A stretch of 64,000 nucleotides of DNA. Origin: Blattamonas nauphoetae (Eukaryota > Preaxostyla > Oxymonadida). The translations under genes were made by a program, and so were the position numbers. The stretch is taken from assembly GCA_033064195.1 (NCBI GenBank), contig JARBJD010000019.1:1-64000 (forward strand). The letters run 5' to 3'. Below are positions 48,698 to 59,018 of this stretch, one piece after another. Positions within the stretch are counted from its first letter, which is position 1; each line of letters opens with the position of its first letter. Under the pieces are notes generated by a model. That model was not told where the DNA came from. It saw only the letters and a list, made by a program, of their open reading frames with translations, and did not search any database.

Positions 48698-49009
48698 ATG
48701 ACACAACTTGTTCTGAATATGCCTGCCTTCCTCACGATCCCGAGTTGCCTGACATTCTTCGAGGATGATCTCTCAATCTACAATTTTCTGCTTTCTGTGA
48801 GTCATGCCCAGCAGGAATGTAACGAGAAACGAGGAGACCAGCGACGAATGTGGAAGGCAGTGCATCGAATGTTGAGAATGGAGGGCATCGAAGATGTGAT
48901 GGAGGAAAAGCTGCAAATCGACCCAAATGAGTCATCGGGTCACTGGATTGTCGACAGATCGATCAGATGGAACAACCTGCTGGGCATGAACCTCCCGGAA
49001 CATGATTAG
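48698..49009 (+). pseudogene. C-terminal stub of an SPFLNW-family gene
   Basis: An open 103-codon fragment of the family C terminus (MPAFLTIPSCLTFFE, MLRMEGIEDVMEEKL, GMNLPEHD, TAG). It lacks the N-terminal two thirds and the upstream motif; it is a sister of the stub at 38,780. Confidence 0.8.
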
Positions 49010-50180
49010 AAACAAACAAGATCCAGCGATCCTTCAGAACTGCTTCTGACTTCATTTGGACAACCCACACTGTTTGTGTGCGCTCTTTATTTGCTCTGAA
49101 ATCACATCATGGTTTAACCGGCACGATTCGATTGCTTTGCCAGTCTCCCTCCATCGACACCACACTCTCCCTCCCAACTCTCGCTCTGCTCGTTTACCGA
49201 TCCCAATTCGGTCGAATCAGTCCTTTCCCACCAACCCTCGCTTGTGTTTGTGTTCTGCCCGTCACGCTCGATCTGTGGATCAACCGCAAATTGCAGCGCC
49301 TCGATTCTGATATTTCAACACAACACAGTCAGGATCTGGCAAGAACGTCGCCTGAACAATGAAGAACCAATCAAATCAGTGAAGATCCTTCTTCGAAAGA
49401 TGAGGAAATCATGATTTGACGAACTCCCTCGAAGAAAGACTGCCAATAAACCAGTGTCTGAAAATGTTGCCAATGAGCATCTGCTCTCAATCTCCGACGC
49501 ATCTCTCGCAACATCACATCATTTCCACACCAGCCACAACAGATTCTCTCACACAACTGCCAAGCAATCTGTACACCCACAAATTCATACGCACTTTCAG
49601 TCACGGATGCCTTGCTAAATGCCAAACCTCAGACACACTCATTCATCTCATTCGCTCTCAATTTGTGTTTCGGACGTGTTCGCTGAGCAGGATCAGCCAA
49701 TCCCAACGTGTGTGGAAGAAGAACTGCCTTCTTTGCGCACCCATCCAGAATCGTCCCTGTTAGCTCGAAAACTGAGATGGACGACGAAGAACACCCATCC
49801 CCAATGTCCTCTCTCCCATCTCATCCCCAGCCGACGACTTCTGTGCGGAGTGTGTCAATGCGTCCTGTGTTGTGTCTCTGAATGACTTGATCGGTTCCGA
49901 AGAGGAAGGAGGGGCAGGATCGAATGCGTGTTCCTATCAGTCTCCGATCTCCACGCTCCGAACACCCACATTCTCCCCCACTCGATCGTTCATGCAACTG
50001 TGACATCATCTACACTCTCCGCGTGTGTTGTCTGTTCAAATGGCCGACTTCAACCGAAACAACACCATCTTCTGATTGTCGTCTGCACTTCTTCATCTCA
50101 GCCATCGTTAATTTCTATTTGTTCTTCTGTCCGGATGCCTATTTCATTTAAATCTCATTGTTTCACATCGTATTATTCTG
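49010..50180 (+). other. Upstream region of array gene 4
   Basis: No supported gene; duplicated relative to 39,086-39,667, with about 600 bp of extra decayed sequence (49,340-49,960). Confidence 0.45.
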
Positions 50181-50194
50181 ACCCATAATGAGTG
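50181..50194 (+). promoter_or_regulatory. Upstream motif of array gene 4
   Basis: ACCCATAATGAGTG lies 36 nt before the ATG at 50,217. Confidence 0.6.
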
Positions 50195-50216
50195 ACTCTG
50201 GTCAGACTCAATTCGA

Positions 50217-51290
50217 ATGACGGCTTCAGTCACGAATGTCGATTCCTCGCTTGATCAGAAGGACTCTGGTTTGTCCGCCCCTTAGTTGCCATTCTCAATA
50301 GATTGTTCTCCTTTTCTGAATTGGGATGAAAGCCAAAATCTGTCTGTTTCGGAAAAAGTTGTTGTATTTAGATCTCTTGTTGCCACTGTACGGTTGCAGC
50401 CTGTGCTTGATGTCACTTTGGAGGCAAAAGCCAAGAAAATTCTTTGGTCTCTGGATTGGTTAGATCATAACACAGTTGATGATTTTGTCGGGGCCCTTGC
50501 ATCGAGTACTGATTCTTCTTCGACAGTCTTAATGCAGTCCATTTTGGTTCTCGTTTCGTCAGCCAGTTCGATCGTAACAACGGCAGGAATGACTATGCTC
50601 AGTTCTGTGATGACCAATTGTTCGAAAAAGATCAGATTTTCGCTCGTCAAAACTGATCTGATCCCTCAACTCATCACATCTCTCAATCCACTCTCTCTTT
50701 CATTCACAGAAGCAGTCGATATCCACGTCCCTCTCTTGAACATCATCACCATTTCTCTGTGGCCCTCAACTCCGGATGGTCTCGAACATCTCGGAATTAA
50801 AGATGTAAATGAACAACACGCTGTTCATGAGACGATCTTGAAGCAAGTTGTTATGCCTTCGGAGAAGTATATATGCCATTTGTGCGTGCACAGATTTTCT
50901 ATCGTCTTTAAAGCGCAAAGCACGACTTTTCTGATGCTACTTGGCCAGATCCTCCAAATATCTCCGTATTATCAACCGACAATGAATTTTGTTCTTCAGA
51001 TTCCAGTCTTCCTCACGATCCCGAGTTGTCTGACATTCTTCGAAGATGAATATTCAATCTGGTGGACTCTGAATGTCATGGTCGATCACCAGCGGGAACT
51101 GAACAAAAAACGGGAAAACCAGCTCCAGATGGGGAAGACGGTGGATGAAATGTTGAGAATGGAGGGCATCGAAGATGTGATTGAAGAAAAGCTGCAAAAC
51201 GACAAAGAATTAATATTTGGAAGAGCTACTGTTGACCAATCGATCAGATGGAGCGATCTGCGGGGCATGAACCTCCCAAAACTGGAATAG
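50217..51290 (+). CDS. SPFLNW-family gene 4, with in-frame TAG near the start
   Basis: The ATG at 50,217 (MTASVTNVDSSLDQK) has the motif 36 nt upstream. A TAG at 50,283-50,285 interrupts the frame at the same place as in genes 3 and 5, after which 334 codons run from LPFSIDCSPFLNWDE to GMNLPKLE. It differs from gene 3 by about 8 residues, confined to the central third, while the flanking thirds are identical; the centre resembles other members more, which points to gene conversion. Confidence 0.7.
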
Positions 51291-52692
51291 AACGAGGCAA
51301 GAAGAAGGGAAGAAACGAACGAAAAAACACCCTTCACTCTCCACACCCAACCATCTCCCGCCCTTCTTCCTCGTTTTTTCCACAATTTCAACACCACTCT
51401 CACACTCTCTTTGTCCTGAAGTGAGAATCCACGAAATATTCTCCCGCTGATCCGACTCTCCCACAAACACTCTCCGCCACGCTTGCCAAACACGTTTTCA
51501 TTTTCTGAGTTGGAGGGAACATTTGGATTTGTGTGGGCGTCGTCTGGCAATTGACAGGGCAGATTCCTGTCCGAATCGTCGACTCCAACCCCACCGACGC
51601 TCACCCTGCGATGTCCCTCGCTTCTCACTTTGACTCCGACGCTTCTGATTCATTCTCTGCCACTCTGTGTGTGTCCACGGCAGGTTCTGTCCTCTTTGCG
51701 TGGCTGATCGGGGTTGCCTGTTGACTCTCTTCATCCACCGTGCCTGCCCCATCCTCGCTCCCTCCTCGTCCGAACTCCATTTGAGTGCATTCTCCTCATC
51801 GCCCTCGAACATCTGCAGACGTGTGCCATCCATTCACTTTCGCCAATCCGACACTCCTGCTCAGACGACATCCTCGCTCGCTATTCGTCCATCGCTCCCT
51901 CCCGCGCGATCAACTCTACCGATGTCAGCACTCCGATGCCAGCTTCCTCACTCCACACGAGGGTGCGTTCGTGTCCTGCTCCACTTCTGTTTGATCGGAA
52001 AGCAATGCGCTGTCTGGACCAAAACAATCGAAAATGACGGCGAAGGGCGCGACATTCATCTCGTCTGGACAAGCCCAGCGAGGCAGACCAATCGCTCCTG
52101 ACTTTCAACCGAATCATCCTCGCTGTGGAGAATCGAACGACAAAAATTTCATCTTCACCTCTCCCTTCTCCTTCCCAGCCTCTTCCTTCGCCGCTTGCAC
52201 TCTCGTCGTGGTGGACGGGATTGTCAACATTGGCGGGTTGGATGGAGACGAGCTTGGGCCGTTCTGGACGTCTTGGAAAGTGTCTGAACTCGCCCTCAAC
52301 TTTTCAGACAGCAAGTCCGAGGTTGAACAAGCGAGTGTCCGGATTTGAAGTTGGAGTGTGGCTCTTCTGGGGAGGCAGATGATCTTGTTTGGTGGTCACG
52401 AATCGGACGGGCCTCTGTTTGATCCCAAATCGACACTTTGACTCGACTGGTGGCACCCATCTTCAACCGAAACCGCACCATTTTGTGATTGATGGACACA
52501 CTCTGACATGTTCGGTATTTTGCAGGTGAGTCGAACAAGATGCCACAGTCGCACATATCATGGTAAATCCACTAACAACGCGGAGTGGACAACCATCGAA
52601 CAGACTGAGTCAACACTTCATCTGTTTTTCTACTGTATCTCTTTCATTCGTTCGTTTATCATTTTCGTCTTCGTTTGCTGAGTGCTGCTGTT
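51291..52692 (+). other. Array spacer 4: decayed duplicated coding sequence
   Basis: A copy of the array spacer. The first ~140 bp resemble spacer 1, the next ~500 bp spacer 3, so it is a mosaic. The GGLDGDELGPFWTSWKVSEL piece lies at about 52,230-52,290. The spacer ends at GCTGCTGTT (52,692), where the Merlin element begins. Confidence 0.5.
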
Positions 52693-52795
52693 GGCAAGTG
52701 TCGACTTGGTGGGCCACAAGTGATCAAGATGTTGGATCACCCATCATACAATTGTTTCTTTGGTCTTGCTCTTTGCTATAGACACTTTTTTAAAA

Positions 52796-55700
52796 ATGGA
52801 CGACCAAAATGATCATACAATTCAGGAATGGCAAGCGCTATTCAACTCAAAGGCGGAGACAATCCAATTTCTCCTCGACTCAGATCTCCTCCCGATCCCG
52901 AACTGTCCCGAATGCCACGAGCCCATGTCCGTCTCCAACGAAGCGAATCGTCGTTGGAGATGCCGTAGACTAAGGATGAGCAACGGACGGACAAAAAGAC
53001 GTTCAACTCGGACAACGGACAGCGGACAGGTCCAAGTGAAAAAGAAGTGCTTCATGTGGCCTAAATCAATGTGATTGACACTCAATTCGTTAATAAATAA
53101 GTGAATAGTGGTGATTAAATTCAGATTTTGTCTTTCATCAAAATGATAAACGAGTACTAGAGAATTTGGACAAAAAGACCCATTAATTGCAGAAATGTCC
53201 GAGCTTGTCCGATCTTGGACATTCACTCAATTGTTGAAAAAACGAATCATCTGAATTTCTTCACAATCCAATTGTGATCAGATCAAAATGGACAAAACTG
53301 TCCTGTCCTGGACATGTCCGGATCGTCCTCCCCATCTCAAGTTAATTTCGTCGTCCCATTTCTTTCAGGGTCACTTAAATCGGTTTTCACTTCGAAATTC
53401 CATTCTTCACATCATTTTCTAGCAACCACTCATTCTGCGATACTTTTATAAACTCATTCCGGGAATTCAGTTCATTTCCGATTTGACACATTATTTCTCT
53501 TTCAATGATGTTACACGTCAGAATTCAGTCAATGATAGTAGTATCTTATTTCAAACATGATCGAATCAATTTGCCTTCAAAATTCGCCGCTCTGTTGCAC
53601 ACTTTGTTGGTTTGTTGATGATCTTGACTGGTATCTCGTTCCTTTTGGTTCAAGATGTTTTCTTATAAAGAAATTTCTCATTTTGAATCCAGATACGATG
53701 CTTTCTCGCCCTTATCCAAATGAGATGGTCGTTACACTCTCATTTGTCGCCCTAAATGAACGGATCGTTTTCTACCTCGAAATAGTCTGTATTACACTTT
53801 TTCCGAATCAAAATGATTCATATTCATATTATTGATCGCTTTTTCACATTTATTATTGTTGATCTTCCCTCCAGAAGGCAGATTGACCTGTCGATCCTGT
53901 GAAGACGGAATAGATGAGGCCAAAGGAGGACAAACCGAGCTGATTCGTAAACAATGAACTGGGAGTTGGGACGAAGAGACAAAACAGAGTGAGAGGAGAG
54001 GACGATCTTCATAATCGAGGGTCCGAGCTCGTGAACAATGGAGTTGGAGAAAAGAACGAAACGGAAACATCAAACGAAACCAATTTGAAAAGTATGCTTC
54101 TCCCTACTCTGACTTACAGATATTTCTTCATTTTTATGACAATAAGTGTCCTGACTATACAGAAATTTAAAGTGGAACAGTTAATCGATAAAACATGAGA
54201 CAGACATCTCAGAAAGATGCAGAACGTATGTAATCATTCGTAAAGTGAATGAGGTTTTTTCAGTCCATCCCTTCCTTCTCACAGCCACTCACATCTATTC
54301 ATCTCCTCCTCCACCCTCATGAGATCGAATGACAGAATGGGAAAGGAAACAGGTGACTGAGAGAGAGCGAGAGAGGAAGAGAAGCGGAGAGAAGATGAGA
54401 GAAAGCAGATTGAAGAAAGGGTGATGAAGGTGGAAGAACGAAGAAAGGAAGATGAGGAAAAAGCGAGGCGAGAAGAAGATAGGAAGAGGAGAGAAGAAGA
54501 GGAAAGAATTGAACGAGAAGCGAAGCGAAGATGGGAAGATGAAGAAAGACGAAGCGAAGATGCGAAACGATGGGAAGAGGAAGAGCGAAAGAAAATTGAA
54601 GAAAGAGTGCGGAAAGAACTCACTGAAGAGAAGCAATGAGAAGAGGAGAGAAAGGAGGAACTTCGAAAGGAAGAAGAACGGAAGATGAAGGAAGAAGCAA
54701 AAGGAAGGAAGAAGAAGCGAGAAGGAAGGAGGAAGAAGAGAAAAAAGCGAATTCAGGAACGAGTGAGGCGTGAAATCGCAGAAGAGAAGAAAGGAAGAGG
54801 AGAGGCGAAGGGAGGAAGAGAAGAAAGCGAATATTCCCCAAAGAAGTCAGAATGGGAAAGGAAGCAAGAAGCTGAACGAGAAGCAGCGGGAGAGAAACAA
54901 CGAAAGATCAGAGAGGATTTGGGCGAGAGAGACAACGAGCAGCTCAGAAAGACTCAGCGACGATCGAGACAGGATCGAGTGTGTCAAGTGCGTTTGCTCG
55001 CTGGGGCATTGGGAAGATGATCGACACTGGAGTTGGATCTCGTCCAGTCGGTCCCCAACTGACATCATCGTCATCTCGAGGCAACTTCTCTCAGAAACGA
55101 GAAGAAGACGAACGAAAGAAAAAGGAAGAAGAAGAACAAAGAAAGAAGGAAGAAGCAAAACGTCAAAAGAGGAAGCAGACCGGAGACAAAAGAGATCGAT
55201 GAGGAGCGCATGCGAGCCGACATGCTCAATCGGGAAAGAGAGGCTGAAGAGGAAAGAAGAATCCCACAGGAGAAGGACGATCAAGACCGCGAAGAGAAGG
55301 AGCGTTTGAGACGGAAAGAGGATGAGAATCGGCGAGAACAGGAAAGACGGGAGGAGAGAGAGCGGAATGAGAGGATGGAAGAGGAAAGGAGGAAAGAGGA
55401 GAAGAGGAGGGAAGATGAGGAGAGAGAGAAAAGGAGAGAATCAAACGAGAAGTTCAGGAGACGCTTCGGAAGGAGAAGGAAGCGGAAGAACGAAGGAAGA
55501 AAGAGGAACAACAAAAGGAGGAGGAGAGAGAAAGGGAGGCCGAACGAAAACGTCAAGCTGAAAGTCAGAAAAGTCAGAGTGGGAGAGGAAGCAAAATGCT
55601 GAGAGAGAAGCAGCGGAAGAGAAGCAGCGAAAGATCAGAGAGGATTTGGAGCGAGAGAGGCAACGAGCAGCTCAGAAAGACTCAGCGACGATCGAGACCG

Positions 55701-57269
55701 GATCGAGTGTGTCCAGTGCATTTGCTCGCTGGGGCATTGGGAAGATGATCGACACGTCCAGTTCTCCAGCTCGCCCAGTTGGCCCGTCAACTTCAACTGG
55801 TGCGAGTTCACGCGGCAGCTTCTCTCAGAAACGAGAAGAAGACGAACGAAAGAAGAAAGAGGAAGAGGAACAACGAAGGAAGGAGGAAGAAGGAAAGCGG
55901 CACTTCGACAATGTGAACTAAACCTCCTGGGAAACACCCACACCCTCACAAGATGATACTGAACCATCCCGAGACTCCACTGACCCCTTTCCATTTTCAT
56001 CGATGAATGTCGGACCAGCCAGCGGGCGTGTGTGGCAGATCTGACAAGAATGACAAGACAGGAAGCAGCGAAAATGAAGAGGAGAGAAGAGGAGATGAAT
56101 CGGAGAATGAGGAACAACGAAGTTGATCCGAGACGAAGGGAGAGAAACGAAATGATGAGAGGAGACACTCCGAAAGGAACTTCCTCACAATCAGTCCATC
56201 AAAAACCACATAAAGGCCATACCGACTCGATCATTCGTTCTCGTCCTTCCCTTCCACACCTATTTCTATCCTTCCTCTTTCTCTTCTCCATCCAACTCTT
56301 TCTCTTCATCTTCTCTGTTCTCCATCACATCTCTCTTCATCTTTTCCTCCTCTCCTATTTCTTAAAAATGATTCAATTCTCCAAGTTAGTCAATAAATTT
56401 CAGAAAAAGTTGATCAAACCCTTTTTGAAAAGTTACGAGCAATGACATCCTAATTAGGCGCTGTCCGAGGACGGACAGCGCCTCACCTTGTCCGGACAAT
56501 TGCTCCTCCCTACCGTAGACACAACAAGAACTTATCGCTCTTTGTCTCCACTCCGTTTCACCGATCTCGTATTGAAATTCACAAGGCGCTTCTGATCAGT
56601 TTGCACTGCTATCTCAATATTGATCAGTCTGATACTGTGAAACTTACTGGAGAGACCAGAGGGGCAGTCCATACGATTTACGCACTGTGCCGCCAAGCAG
56701 CCACCATGAGTGTTTGGGGAGGCTTTATGACGATTGGAGGTGAAGGGAAGACTATCGAAGTCGATGAGGCGTTATTTGGCCGGCGGAAGAATGGGAGAGG
56801 CAACCCTAGACCAGAACATTGGGTTCTGGGACTGGTCGAACGTCCAACAGATGGACCGAGGCGGGCCGTTTACCTTCCCGTGCAGAACCGGACAGCTCCG
56901 GTTCTGCTCGGGATCATCCAGGCTGTGTGTGACCCAGGCTCAACAATTTTAACTGATCTGTGGGCAGGATATGCGAATCTTGGACAAGAGTTAGAAATGG
57001 ATCATGGAACCGTCAACCATTCTCGCTTTTTTAAAGACCCAGCTACCGGCGTACACATAAACCGGGTGGAGGGGATGTGGGCTCATTTTCGAAGATTCAT
57101 GCCGGAATCGGGGACTTCCCCAGGAGATCTCTTGGACTACTGCTCTCTGTTTACCTTGCTTAAAATTGACAAAATTACCTTCAGTCGCTTTCTTACTATC
57201 ATTTTCTTATTTGATCCAGCTCAGTACGACGTGATCATCGCAGAGAACGTTGCGATCGGTCGACCTTGA
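52796..57269 (+). CDS. Merlin (ISXO2-like) transposase, in two parts
   Basis: Cuts and rejoins the element by a DDE nuclease fold. Part 1 (52,796-52,970, start ATG) has an N-terminal zinc-ribbon pattern: CPEC, then WRC. Part 2 (56,521-57,269, TGA) starts HNKNLSLFVSTPFHRSRIEIHK and carries VDEALFGRR (first Asp), LTDLWAGY (second Asp) and NRVEGMWAHFRRF (the Glu/Asn region). The hAT-like element plus one copy of its 8-bp duplication lie between. Leaving these out, the two parts are in frame: 307 residues, a normal family length, with no other break. The transposase was therefore probably intact when the second element landed. Confidence 0.85.
54330..56200 (+). pseudogene. Glu/Lys/Arg-rich coiled-coil gene fragment carried by the hAT-like element
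   Basis: Long charged helical frames (REEDRKRREEEERIEREAKR and similar) extend over ~1.9 kb on the plus strand in several frames, so the gene is broken or intron-split. A unit with RERQRAAQKDSATIETGSSV, SSAFARWGIGKMID, PVGP, SSRG and FSQKREEDERKKKEEEEQR occurs twice, at about 54,925-55,150 and 55,640-55,905, a tandem duplication with ~715-bp spacing. The function is unknown; similarity to trichohyalin- or caldesmon-like proteins would be only compositional. Most likely a captured host fragment. Confidence 0.5.
56456..56483. other. Subterminal hairpin of the hAT-like element
   Basis: A perfect 12-bp stem AGGCGCTGTCCG with loop AGGA, preceded by CCTAATT, ~30 bp inside the right tip. Layout shared with the hairpin at 12,566. 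Confidence 0.75.
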
Positions 57270-57448
57270 CAGACGAGACCTATTGGACGACAATATCACA
57301 TCACTATTCTGTTTTTCCACACTTTTTCTCTGCTTTTGTATATTTCTTTCTCAATTTGCGGAAAAAGATGTCCGAACATTGTTTGTGGTGAAGTAACATC
57401 ATGGAACAGGCCAACCAACAAAACACCCAAATTCAGATCACGCTCGAC

Positions 57449-57520
57449 GCTTGCGTGGTTCAATCGGTAGATCGCCCGCTTGTAAGCTTGAGGACGCGGG
57501 TTCAAGACCTACCAGCGTCC
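57449..57520 (+). tRNA. tRNA-like locus (TGT or GTA region), arms mispaired
   Basis: Perfect A box TGGTTCAATCGG, B box GGTTCAAGACC, and a T-rich stretch with TTTT shortly downstream. With standard numbering the anticodon loop is CTTGTAA, as in tRNA-Thr(UGU). The anticodon stem (GCCCG/GCTTG) and the acceptor (GCTTGCG/CAGCGTC) do not pair; a shifted acceptor GACGCT/AGCGTC would pair but is three bases too far from the A box. Either a degenerate tRNA or a tRNA-derived promoter inside the Merlin element, ~80 bp upstream of array gene 5. Confidence 0.35.
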
Positions 57521-57596
57521 TCTTTCTTTTATTTCTACTTAGGATTTTTTGGCCCACCAACTCGACATTTGCCGATTCAACTCAGACTCAATCAGA

Positions 57597-58670
57597 ATGA
57601 CCACGTTAGACTCTAATGTCGATTCCTCGCTTGATCAGAAGGACTCTGGTTTGTCCGCCCCTTAGTTGCCATTCTCAATAGATTGTTCTCCTTTTCTGAA
57701 TTGGGATGAAAGCCAAACTCTGTCTGTATCGGCAAAAGTCGTTGTCTTTAGATCTCTCGTAGCAACTATGAAGCTTCAGCCTCTATTTGATGACACTCGG
57801 GAAGCTAAAGCCGTTCGATTTCTGACATCTGTTCAAGAAATGTCTCAATCATCAGCACGTGCTTTTCTCGGCAGCTTTGCATCGGCACCTGATGATTCTT
57901 CGACAGACTTCGTAGAATCCATTGTGGTACTCGTTTCAACACCCAATCAAGCAATCGCCAATGCAACAATGAAGATGCTCGAAACGTTCTTCGTGAGGTG
58001 TTCAACCAATGACCGACTTTCCCTCGTCAAAGCTGATCTGATCCCTCGACTCATCAGCACTCTCAATCCACAGTCACTTTCTTTCTTAGAAGCAGTCGAT
58101 ATCCACACCAACCTCATGAAAACCATCAGCTGGTCTGTCTGCCTCTCAACTCCCAATGCTCTCAGACAACTCAGAATTGAAAATGACAATGAACAACAAG
58201 CTGTTCTTGAGATGATCTTGAAGCAAGTTCTCGCACCTTCAGAGACGTATATTTGCCATTTGTGCGTGAACCGATTCTCGATCATGGATCGTGACCAATC
58301 CCAGTGGTTTCTAATACTTCTAAGCCGTCTCCTCGAAATATTTCCGTATTATCGACCAACACAGGAATTTATTCTTCATATGCCAGTCGTCCTCACGATT
58401 CCAAGCTGTCTGACATTCTTCGAAAATGATTCGTCAATCATGTCATTTCTGTTTCGCCTGAACACTGTCCAGCGGGAATGGAACAATAGAAGGGGAAATC
58501 TGCGACAAATGTGGCAGAAAGTGCAGCGACTGTTGAAAGTGGAGGGCTTCGAAGATGTGATTGAACAACGACTGCGAAACGACCGAAACGGAACCAACGG
58601 AAGATTAATTGTTGGCGACTCGATCGACTGTAACATCCTGCAGGGCATGAACCTTCCAGAAGAAGAATAG
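57597..58670 (+). CDS. SPFLNW-family gene 5, with in-frame TAG near the start
   Basis: The ATG at 57,597 (MTTLDSNVDSSLDQK) is aligned with the starts of genes 3 and 4. The same TAG (57,663-57,665) interrupts the frame; then 334 codons run from LPFSIDCSPFLNWDE to GMNLPEEE. The body is clearly diverged from genes 3 and 4, but the first ~120 bp are nearly identical to gene 4, which suggests that the 5' end, TAG included, was spread by gene conversion. The upstream ACCCATAANGAGT motif is missing because the Merlin element ends 24 nt before the ATG. Confidence 0.7.
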
Positions 58671-59018
58671 AAACAGACAAGAACAAGTTCACATATCTTC
58701 GTCGGCTGCGTCTCCGGTGGAGAAATCAGCAAATCAAGCACTGGCAAATTGAAAATGCCAACGACACGATTAAAGAAAGTCTGTCATTTGAGACGAGAAT
58801 GAGCTTCCGAACGCCCCACGTGATCGTCTCACTTCTCGGGACATTTGGAGATTTAGGAATGATCTGTGCGGACTCTCATTAGAACCCTCGAACCACAGCA
58901 GATGCTGTACAAGATATTCACTGTCTTCTTCGTTCATTCGCGATTATCAACTGTGCGATGCCAACCTCCGTTTTGCTCGTTCTCAAGCCTCCCCTTGATT
59001 CAGTGGTTCTCATAAATT
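58671..59018 (+). other. Spacer after array gene 5
   Basis: No supported gene. It ends at the hAT-like copy at 59,019. Confidence 0.4.

Larger units (their letters stand above)
52971..56512. mobile_element. hAT-like 3.5-kb element inserted in the Merlin transposase
   Basis: Flanked by a perfect 8-bp duplication CCGTAGAC (52,963-52,970 and 56,513-56,520). Ends: TAAGGATGAGCAA at left, TAGGGAGGAGCAA when the right end is read inversely, both followed within ~10 bases by CGGACAA. Subterminal GGACA/TGTCC words are frequent (53,000-53,070, 53,160-53,330, 56,456-56,500). The 8-bp duplication and TAGGG-like tips suggest hAT. No transposase is recognised; 53,340-54,290 is AT-rich and empty apart from a chance 92-codon frame. 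The right half contains coiled-coil coding sequence. Confidence 0.85.
52693..57573 (+). mobile_element. Merlin-type DNA transposon, split by a hAT-like insertion
   Basis: 24-bp terminal inverted repeats (GGCAARTGTCGA..TTGGTGGGCCA) at 52,693-52,716 and 57,550-57,573. Without the inserted hAT-like element it is about 1.33 kb, the usual Merlin size, and carries one transposase of the IS1016/IS1595 (ISXO2) fold. No target duplication is visible: compared with the array, about 67 bp of host sequence including the ACCCATAANGAGT motif are missing at the right side, so the insertion or a later event deleted them. A tRNA-like locus lies inside its right end. Confidence 0.85.

Noticed and set aside
51086-51628. 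180-codon minus-strand frame opposite array gene 4
   Set aside because: It is antisense to the conserved family C terminus and recurs, with changes, opposite the other paralogs only because they are duplicated.
53557-53835. Transposase or other gene in the left half of the hAT-like element
   Set aside because: A 92-codon frame is open but has no recognisable motif and lies in AT-rich sequence.
54330-56200. Trichohyalin/caldesmon-type cytoskeletal protein
   Set aside because: Only charged-helix composition supports it; no family-specific motif is visible.
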